Source of the DNA: Myroides sp. | GTDB taxonomy: Bacteria; Bacteroidota; Bacteroidia; Flavobacteriales; Flavobacteriaceae | DNA length: 6,010 bases | NCBI GenBank assembly: GCA_018384465.1 | Contig: JAHAYQ010000111.1 | Location: 1-6,010, forward strand | Direction: 5' to 3' | Part shown: positions 1 through 4,497 of the stretch, one piece after another | Layout of the letters: each line of letters begins with the position of its first letter | Position numbering within the stretch: position 1 is the stretch's first letter | Made by a program: the position numbers and the translations under genes | Notes under the pieces: generated by a model | Databases searched by the model: none | What the model was told of the DNA's origin: nothing | The model's input: the letters and a program-made list of their open reading frames with translations, nothing else

Positions 1-69
1 GGGAAGCGGTTTAGTACCTACGCTTGAACGTCGATACTGATGGACCTACCATCATCTTCTATACAGCAC

Positions 70-89
70 GGATAAAGCAAGCTTTATCC
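70..89. repeat. Perfect 9-bp inverted repeat
   Basis: GGATAAAGC and GCTTTATCC are exact reverse complements separated by only AA. As RNA the innermost pairs would open to give a workable loop. No T-tract follows on either strand, so this is not a good intrinsic terminator. It is more likely part of the surrounding repeat-like segment. CAGCACGG occurs just before and into it (64-71) and again at 136-143. Confidence 0.6.
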
Positions 90-123
90 TTCACAGCACA
101 CCTTGGCTAAATGCGGGGTTATA

Positions 124-160
124 CTTCGACAAGCTCAGCACGGCGCGTGTTAAGTTGAAC
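124..160. repeat. CTTCGACAAGCTCAG motif with imperfect hairpin (REP-like)
   Basis: Bases 124-138 read CTTCGACAAGCTCAG, whose complement CTGAGCTTGTCGAAG is the core of short palindromic intergenic repeats that I recall as widespread in Bacteroidota and other bacteria. Here CACG at 139-142 pairs with CGTG at 145-148 around a short loop. The pairing extends imperfectly outward with G-U pairs and mismatches to about 160, as expected for a decayed copy. The copy number in this genome cannot be seen from one window. Confidence 0.45.
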
Positions 161-182
161 TTTTATGCTTATTAAGTCGCCA

Positions 183-203
183 AAAGCCAATTTTACTGGC
201 TTT
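183..203. terminator. Possible weak bidirectional terminator hairpin
   Basis: AAAGCCA (183-189) and TGGCTTT (197-203) form a perfect 7-bp stem around a 7-base loop. The A and T runs lie inside the stem, as is common in AT-rich genomes, but the T-tract after it is short on both strands. It could end a transcript entering from the left edge, or isolate Fic from upstream transcription. The stem is certain; its function is inferred. Confidence 0.4.
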
Positions 204-277
204 AGTCTGAAATGCAAAATATTCCAAGCTGTATTATTAGTAAGTCTCAAAATGTAATCCGCAATTATTTCCCATAC

Positions 278-312
278 TTTACGCTTAAATTCAAATATAA
301 ATCTTAAATTTA
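278..312 (+). promoter_or_regulatory. Candidate fic promoter
   Basis: TAAATTTA at 305-312 matches the Bacteroidota -7 element TAnnTTTG at all fixed positions except the last. The only upstream partner is a poor TTTA at 278-281, 23 bases away. If used, transcription would start around 318-320, inside the palindrome at 311-338, giving a leader of about 20 bases. The match is weak. The interval from about 204 to 310 shows nothing else recognisable. Confidence 0.25.
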
Positions 313-338
313 CGATAGTATCAAATGATAGTATCGTA
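311..338. promoter_or_regulatory. 28-bp near-palindrome, probable operator of fic
   Basis: The left arm TACGATAGTATC (311-322) and right arm GATAGTATCGTA (327-338) flank AAAT and are inverted complements with one mismatch per arm pair. Each arm contains GATAGTATC, itself palindromic around its central base, so the site is also a direct repeat of two 9-bp boxes with a 13-bp period. It ends two bases before the fic ATG, covering where a ribosome-binding site would be. A dimeric regulator bound here should block transcription or initiation. The C-terminal winged-helix-like region of Fic is the obvious candidate ligand, by inference only. Confidence 0.6.
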
Positions 339-340
339 AT

Positions 341-1294
341 ATGAAACCACCTTACGAAATAACGGCAGCTATTTTAAAATTTATCACTTCTATCTCATTA
401 AAAATTGGAGAAGTCAATGCAAAATATTTAATTAAAACCAATCCCACTTTAAGAAAGCAAAATCAAATTAAAACCATTCATTCTTCATTAAGTATTGAAG
501 GAAACACATTGACTGAAGAACAAATTACAGCGATAATAGAAAACAAAAGAGTTGTTGGTCCTGAAAAAGATATTCTTGAAGTTCTAAATGCTTTAGAGGT
601 TTACAAAAACATTAATAAGCTTAAACCCGAAAGTGAAAAAGATTTTCTAAAAGCTCATAAATTATTGTTGCAAAAATTAATCAATGAGCCGGGAAAATAT
701 AGAAAACAAAGTGTTGGAATTGTAAAAGGTTCAAAAGTGGAACATATTGCTCCACCTTTTGAGAACGTACCTTATTTGATGAAAGATTTATTTGAATATC
801 TGAAAGACAAGAATGAATTAACTTTAATTAAAAGTTGTGTTTTTCATTATGAAATGGAATTCATTCATCCTTTTCTAGATGGGAATGGAAGAATGGGAAG
901 ATTGTGGCAAACTTTAATTTTAATGCAAGATTATCCTATTTTTGAGTTTTTACCATTTGAAACCTTGATTTCAAAAAATCAGAAAGAATATTATAACGCT
1001 TTATCCATTTCTGATAAAGAAGGAAAATCTACAAAATTCATTGAGTATATGTTAAAGATTATTGAAAGCTCTTTATCTGAATTGCTAGAAAATTCTACGA
1101 GAAAACTCAACGATAAAGAGAGAGTTCAACTATTCTTAGAAAACAATGAAAATGTATTTAGTCGTAAAGATTATATGAATTATTTTAAGGATATTTCATC
1201 TGCTACGGCAAGTCGTGATTTAAAGAATGCGGTAGAAAATGGAATTATTTCAAAAACGGGAGATAAGAAAACAACAACTTACAAGAAAAATTAA
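341..1294 (+). CDS. Fic family protein adenylyltransferase, class II, with C-terminal winged helix
   Basis: This 317-residue cytosolic protein probably transfers AMP from ATP to a Ser, Thr or Tyr of a target protein. The Fic core motif HPFLDGNGRMGR spans residues 176-187, with catalytic His176, the acidic/Asn phosphate-metal loop and Arg187 intact. A flap-like segment, VEHIAPP, lies around 133-139. Before the core, SLSIEG at 49-54 fits the inhibitory consensus (S/T)xxxE(G/N), with Glu53 as the predicted ATP-blocking residue. This marks class II Fic, which carries its inhibitor in cis and needs no antitoxin gene; none is seen nearby. Residues from about 255 to the end look like a winged helix, with a Ser/Ala-rich recognition helix (SSATASRDL) and a Lys/Thr-rich wing. 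An in-frame TAG at 329-331 rules out a longer start. No Shine-Dalgarno is visible. The gene is about 30% G+C, stands alone and abuts a palindrome. The target is unknown. Confidence 0.95.
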   Translation: MKPPYEITAAILKFITSISLKIGEVNAKYLIKTNPTLRKQNQIKTIHSSLSIEGNTLTEEQITAIIENKRVVGPEKDILEVLNALEVYKNINKLKPESEKDFLKAHKLLLQKLINEPGKYRKQSVGIVKGSKVEHIAPPFENVPYLMKDLFEYLKDKNELTLIKSCVFHYEMEFIHPFLDGNGRMGRLWQTLILMQDYPIFEFLPFETLISKNQKEYYNALSISDKEGKSTKFIEYMLKIIESSLSELLENSTRKLNDKERVQLFLENNENVFSRKDYMNYFKDISSATASRDLKNAVENGIISKTGDKKTTTYKKN

Positions 1295-1378
1295 TTCTGC
1301 GTAACATTAGTGCTTATTTCGAAACTCCAATTTCCAGAGCATAAACATACAATATTTCTATTAAACAGTTTAAACACA

Positions 1379-1408
1379 AAACCCTTTCGCAATAATGTGA
1401 AAGGGTTT
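1379..1408. terminator. Bidirectional intrinsic terminator between fic and aspartate kinase
   Basis: AAACCCTTTC (1379-1388) pairs perfectly with GAAAGGGTTT (1399-1408). Three further pairs, one of them G-U, extend the stem inward to leave an ATAA loop. T-rich sequence follows on the plus strand (TTTGTTGGTCTTTT), and four T's close the minus-strand copy. Two genes converge here, so one hairpin can stop both. The bases between the fic stop and the hairpin (1295-1378) show no further feature. Confidence 0.9.
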
Positions 1409-1434
1409 GTTGGTCTTTTATGACTCTTTAAAAC

Positions 1435-2688
1435 TTATTCTTTCGTTACAATTTGTATTGTTTCGCGATTAACTTGCTTTAATAAAACAGTTTTATTTTC
1501 GATAACTTTTTGTGCCGATGTATCGTTGAAATGACGAATAGTGTACAGCGATACGTTTTCGTTATACGTAATATTAAAGTTATTAGATAAATGTTCAGAG
1601 ATATGGTTAAAATGGTTGAACTTATCATCTACACAAACCGTAAAACTAATTGCCGAGTTTTGTATAACATTTACTTTAATATGCTGTTCGGCAAAAAGTT
1701 TAAATATTTCACTCACTTGATCTTCCATGATAAACGAAAAATCTTTAGACGAAATAGAAAGCAATAATTGGTTTTTCTTTACAATAAAACACGAAACAGC
1801 AGGTTCTAAATCGGCACCTTTAGAAACAGTGGTACCTGACAAGGTTGGGTTTACAAACGATTTTACATACAACGGAATTTCTTTGCGTTGTAACGGTTGT
1901 AACGTTTTAGGATGGATAACCGATGCACCGTAAAAAGCCAATTCAATGGCTTCGCGGTACGAAATATGGTTCAATAAAACAGTGTCTTCAAAATAACGAG
2001 GATCAGCGTTTAAAACACCCGGCACATCTTTCCAAATGGTAACGCTTTCGGCATTTAAGCAATAAGCAAATATGGCAGCAGAATAATCAGAACCTTCTCT
2101 ACCCAAAGTAACTGAAAAATGGTTGGGATCCGATCCAATAAAACCTTGTGTTATATACAGTTTTTTACATTGCAATTGGTTGGTAATATTTTGTTCGGTA
2201 GCCTGCCAATCTACCTTGGCATCACGGTAAGTAGTATCTGTTTTAATCAAGTTGCGGGCATCTACCCAAACATTTTCTATATTTTGATCGTTAAAAAAAT
2301 AGCTTAAAATGGTTGTTGCTACAATTTCACCATACGAAACTACCTGATCGTACACAAAATTATAATTAGGAGATTTGTTATTGTTTAGAAAAAACTCCAA
2401 TTCACCAAAAAGCACATTCACTTTGTCAAAAATTAAATGACTTTTGTTTTCAAACAAATCGTCTACAATTTCTAAATGATAGTTCTTTATAAATTTGATG
2501 GCGTTCTTTAACTCTTCAGGCTTCTTAAAATAAGCGTTTATTACATCTTCTAAGGCGTTGGTTGTCTTGCCCATTGCCGAAGCGATAATTAAACTGTTGT
2601 CAAAACCTACGGTTTTTAAAACGTGTAACACGTTGCGAATTGCCTGCGGATCTTTGATCGACGCACCTCCAAATTTAAATACTCTCAT
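1435..2688 (-). CDS. lysC: Aspartate kinase, monofunctional (aspartokinase)
   Basis: It phosphorylates L-aspartate with ATP to 4-phospho-L-aspartate, the committed step towards lysine/diaminopimelate, threonine, methionine and isoleucine, in the cytosol. From the chosen start it is 417 residues, normal for a single-function enzyme; no homoserine dehydrogenase domain follows. The amino-acid kinase domain covers about residues 1-290. It has KFGGAS at 5-10 (usually KFGGTS), SYGE with Glu121, TLGREGSDYSAA at 194-205 (usually GRGGSD), and DVPGVLNADPR plus the YREAIELAFYGASVIHP region at 221-260. The rest (about 300-417) is ACT-like regulatory sequence, including VNVIQNSAISF, as in feedback-inhibited enzymes; the last ~40 residues are a divergent second ACT. 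The ATG at 2688 is preferred because homology begins there and the in-frame ATG at 2751 lies inside the promoter -7 element. The gene diverges from fbp. The symbol is by family; a paralogue fused to thrA may exist elsewhere. Confidence 0.95.
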   Translation of the reverse strand: MRVFKFGGASIKDPQAIRNVLHVLKTVGFDNSLIIASAMGKTTNALEDVINAYFKKPEELKNAIKFIKNYHLEIVDDLFENKSHLIFDKVNVLFGELEFFLNNNKSPNYNFVYDQVVSYGEIVATTILSYFFNDQNIENVWVDARNLIKTDTTYRDAKVDWQATEQNITNQLQCKKLYITQGFIGSDPNHFSVTLGREGSDYSAAIFAYCLNAESVTIWKDVPGVLNADPRYFEDTVLLNHISYREAIELAFYGASVIHPKTLQPLQRKEIPLYVKSFVNPTLSGTTVSKGADLEPAVSCFIVKKNQLLLSISSKDFSFIMEDQVSEIFKLFAEQHIKVNVIQNSAISFTVCVDDKFNHFNHISEHLSNNFNITYNENVSLYTIRHFNDTSAQKVIENKTVLLKQVNRETIQIVTKE

Positions 2689-2737
2689 TTTTTGCTTTAA
2701 TAGTAAATTAAGTTCATAATTGATTGAAATTGTTTTG

Positions 2738-2770
2738 TTTGTTTGATGCAAAAATAAGTCAGTAGGTTTT
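2738..2770 (+). promoter_or_regulatory. Weak candidate fbp promoter overlapping the divergent one
   Basis: TTTG at 2738-2741 (or 2742-2745) followed after 21 (or 17) bases by TAGGTTTT (2763-2770) matches the consensus except for the final G. It would lie back to back on the same DNA as the aspartate kinase promoter and give a leader of about 70 bases. A competing -7-like GATATTTG at 2820-2827 is nearer the ATG but lacks an upstream partner. Neither is convincing. Confidence 0.3.
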
Positions 2771-2779
2771 TACATACAA
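2749..2779 (-). promoter_or_regulatory. Promoter of aspartate kinase
   Basis: Read on the minus strand, TTG (2777-2779), 20 bases, then TATTTTTG (2749-2756) match the Bacteroidota consensus TTG-N(17-23)-TAnnTTTG at every fixed base. Transcription would begin near 2742, leaving a leader of about 55 bases before the ATG at 2688. No leader peptide or attenuator is obvious in that leader. Confidence 0.75.
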
Positions 2780-2847
2780 TACTATCCTTTAAAATATTCT
2801 AATTCTACTTTTTTTTGTCGATATTTGTACCACTTTTACAACACAAT

Positions 2848-3831
2848 ATGGAAGAAAGATATATTACATTAGGTGAATTTATCATAAAAAACCAGAACGA
2901 TTTTCAGTACACATCTGGCGAATTATCTCGTTTGATGAACTCGATACGTTTGGCTGCAAAAATAGTTGCTAACAAGGTTAATCAAGCTGGTTTAGTGGAT
3001 ATAACGGGTGCTTTTGGAAAAGAAAACATTCAGGGCGAACAACAACAAAAATTGGATGTATACGCGAACGAAGTGTTTATTGAAACCTTGATAAATCGTG
3101 AAATTGTTTGTGGAATTGGATCAGAAGAAAATGATGATTTTATTACCGTCTGCGGTGCCGATGGCAAAAACACCAATAAATATGTAGTATTAATGGATCC
3201 GTTAGATGGATCTTCTAATATTGATGTAAACGTTTCGGTAGGCACCATTTTTTCAATATACCGTCGTGTTTCTGAAGTTGGAACGCCTGTAACCCAGGCC
3301 GATTTTCTTCAAAAAGGAATACATCAGGTAGCAGCCGGCTATGTTATTTATGGATCATCAACCATGTTGGTTTATACCACTGGTAACGGGGTTAATGGTT
3401 TCACGTTAGATCCATCGCTGGGAACTTTCTTTTTATCACATCCCAACATGAAAATTGCTGATGACGGAGCAATTTATTCCATTAACGAAGGAAATTTCAA
3501 TCAGTTTGAAAAAGGAGTTAAAGAGTATATAGCCCACTGTAAGGATAGTAAGTACAGCGGTAGATATATTGGTAGTTTAGTTGCCGATGTACACAGAAAC
3601 ATGTTGAAAGGCGGTATATATATGTATCCTGGAACAGTTTCTAAACCAAACGGTAAGTTGCGCTTGTTGTATGAATGCAATCCGTTTGCTATGATTATTG
3701 AACAAGCTGGTGGAAAAGCAACTGACGGACATCAACGTATTTTGGAAATTGAACCTACAGAACTGCATCAACGAGTGCCTATTTTCTGTGGTAGTAAAAA
3801 TATGGTAGCAAAATTAGAAAGTTATTTATAG
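2848..3831 (+). CDS. fbp: Fructose-1,6-bisphosphatase, class I
   Basis: It hydrolyses fructose 1,6-bisphosphate to fructose 6-phosphate and phosphate, the irreversible gluconeogenic step, in the cytosol with Mg2+. The protein has 327 residues, about the usual class I length, and is complete. Visible signatures are GEQQQKLD (63-70), the metal-binding pair Glu93/Glu94 in GSEEND, DPLDGSSNID at 117-126 with metal ligands Asp117 and Asp120, RYIGSLVADVHR (239-250) and GKLRLLYECNPF (269-280), whose Lys270 and Glu276 match sugar-phosphate and metal ligands of animal enzymes. The ATG at 2848 is chosen because family similarity starts at MEERYITLGEFI; the in-frame TTG at 2815 would add 11 unrelated residues. 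It is transcribed alone, ending in a strong terminator two bases past its stop. Whether AMP regulates it cannot be read from the sequence. Confidence 0.97.
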   Translation: MEERYITLGEFIIKNQNDFQYTSGELSRLMNSIRLAAKIVANKVNQAGLVDITGAFGKENIQGEQQQKLDVYANEVFIETLINREIVCGIGSEENDDFITVCGADGKNTNKYVVLMDPLDGSSNIDVNVSVGTIFSIYRRVSEVGTPVTQADFLQKGIHQVAAGYVIYGSSTMLVYTTGNGVNGFTLDPSLGTFFLSHPNMKIADDGAIYSINEGNFNQFEKGVKEYIAHCKDSKYSGRYIGSLVADVHRNMLKGGIYMYPGTVSKPNGKLRLLYECNPFAMIIEQAGGKATDGHQRILEIEPTELHQRVPIFCGSKNMVAKLESYL

Positions 3832-3832
3832 T

Positions 3833-3868
3833 AAAAAGCGAGTTGCATAAAAAGCAACTCGCTTTTTT
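3833..3868 (+). terminator. Strong intrinsic terminator after fbp
   Basis: AAAAAGCGAGTTGC (3833-3846) and GCAACTCGCTTTTT (3854-3867) form a perfect 14-bp stem around a 7-base loop ATAAAAA. A run of six T's ends at 3868. It starts one base after the fbp stop codon, so fbp and the downstream pair are separate transcription units. Confidence 0.95.
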
Positions 3869-3883
3869 AATGCTCTACACTCT

Positions 3884-3913
3884 TTGAAAACCTCAATGAT
3901 TTTTGTATTTTTG
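3884..3913 (+). promoter_or_regulatory. Distal promoter candidate for dCMP deaminase / S41 operon
   Basis: TTTG ending at 3886, a 19-base spacer, then TATTTTTG (3906-3913) match the Bacteroidota consensus at every fixed base with near-ideal spacing. A transcript from here would carry about 130 bases of AT-rich leader before the ATG at 4051. No plus-strand ATG, and hence no leader peptide, is visible in that leader. Confidence 0.6.
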
Positions 3914-3968
3914 TTATATTAAACTTTAATTCTGGTTATACATCAGCCATTGTTTATTTATAATTATT

Positions 3969-4002
3969 TTGGTCTTTTATAATTGTTTTTTCACTAATTT
4001 TG
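3969..4002 (+). promoter_or_regulatory. Proximal promoter candidate for dCMP deaminase / S41 operon
   Basis: TTG (3969-3971), 23 bases, then TAATTTTG (3995-4002) fit the consensus, with spacing at its upper limit. The leader would be about 40 bases. TTTATAATT occurs twice, at 3957-3965 and 3976-3984, straddling the TTG. This could be an operator pair or simply AT-rich chance. Confidence 0.5.
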
Positions 4003-4050
4003 CACCATATTTTAGTGTTAAAAAAAATATAATTATTTGCTTTTGTGAGA

Positions 4051-4497
4051 ATGGATTCTAACGCAAAATTAAACAAGTACGATAAAGCCTATTTGCGTAT
4101 TGCAAAAGAATGGGGGCAACTATCATACTGTAAGCGTAGAAAGGTAGGTGCAATTATTGTAAAAGATCGTATGATAATTTCAGACGGTTATAACGGTACA
4201 CCTTCTGGTTTTGAAAATTGTTGTGAAGACAATGAAGGAATTACCAAATGGTATGTTTTACATGCCGAAGCAAATGCTATTCTTAAAGTGGCAAAATCCA
4301 CTCAATCATGTAAAGATGCTACGCTATACATAACCATGAGTCCGTGTAAAGATTGTAGTAAGTTAATTCATCAAGCAGGTATTATACGTGTGGTGTACCA
4401 AGACAGTTACAAAGATTTGGCTGGAGTAGATTTTTTGAAGAGAGCTGGAGTAGAAGTGATTCAGATAGATGATTTAAGCTCTTTGTTGTATGAATAA
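4051..4497 (+). CDS. Deoxycytidylate (dCMP) deaminase
   Basis: It removes the amino group of dCMP to give dUMP, the substrate of thymidylate synthase, using a bound zinc ion in the cytosol. The 148-residue protein is one cytidine/deoxycytidylate-deaminase domain of normal length. Zinc ligands and the catalytic acid are visible as HAE at 71-73 (His71, Glu73) and PCKDC at 98-102 (Cys99, Cys102). RRKVGAIIVKD (29-39), NGTPSGFENCCED (48-60) and the WYVLHAEANAIL stretch are typical of dCMP deaminases of the ComEB/T4 type rather than of free cytidine or tRNA-adenosine deaminases. The ATG at 4051 is preferred; a GTG at 4045 would add two residues. Two promoter matches lie upstream. The stop overlaps the next gene's start by 8 bases, so the pair is probably one operon. 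Allosteric control by dCTP/dTTP, known in some relatives, cannot be confirmed here. Confidence 0.95.
   Translation: MDSNAKLNKYDKAYLRIAKEWGQLSYCKRRKVGAIIVKDRMIISDGYNGTPSGFENCCEDNEGITKWYVLHAEANAILKVAKSTQSCKDATLYITMSPCKDCSKLIHQAGIIRVVYQDSYKDLAGVDFLKRAGVEVIQIDDLSSLLYE

Larger units (their letters stand above)
1..175 (+). other. G+C-rich intergenic segment, probable decayed repeat or gene remnant
   Basis: No intact gene is visible. By hand count the first 120 bases are about 47-48% G+C, against roughly 30% in the sequence beyond about 160. In the frame starting at base 2, 57 codons run to a TAA at 173-175, broken only by a TGA at 38-40. The first 12 codons read GSGLVPTLERRY, and after the TGA the frame continues WTYHHLLYSTDKAS. 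The codon after the stop is TGG, so a single TGG-to-TGA change could have made it. There is no start codon in the window. The stretch may be the 3' end of a broken gene, or a multicopy intergenic element whose open frame is incidental. I cannot name a protein family. Confidence 0.35.

Noticed and set aside
154..160. GTTGAAC as half of an integron attC site
   Set aside because: It fits the GTTRRRY core, but no properly placed RYYYAAC partner or integrase was found.
341..1294. Fic as part of a two-gene toxin-antitoxin pair
   Set aside because: No small antitoxin gene is next to it, and the inhibitory motif is within the same protein.
166..1318. TGCTTATT at 166-173 and 1311-1318 as a target-site duplication around Fic
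   Set aside because: An 8-base AT-rich match is easily chance, and no inverted terminal repeats adjoin it.
1727..2307. Short plus-strand open frames at 1727-1933 and 2119-2307
   Set aside because: They lie wholly antisense within aspartate kinase, with no recognisable motif.
2689..2751. N-terminal extension of aspartate kinase from an ATG at 2751
   Set aside because: The extra 21 residues resemble nothing in the family, and the ATG overlaps the promoter -7 element, so it would not be transcribed from that promoter.
2815..2847. TTG start adding 11 residues to fbp
   Set aside because: The family N-terminus begins at the ATG at 2848, and the added residues look like translated leader.
3030..3771. 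Minus-strand open frames inside fbp (3030-3248, 3577-3771)
   Set aside because: They are antisense shadows of a strongly conserved gene and have no protein signature.
4045..4050. GTG start for dCMP deaminase
   Set aside because: It adds only two residues six bases upstream of a good ATG. It cannot be excluded, but ATG is the more likely start.
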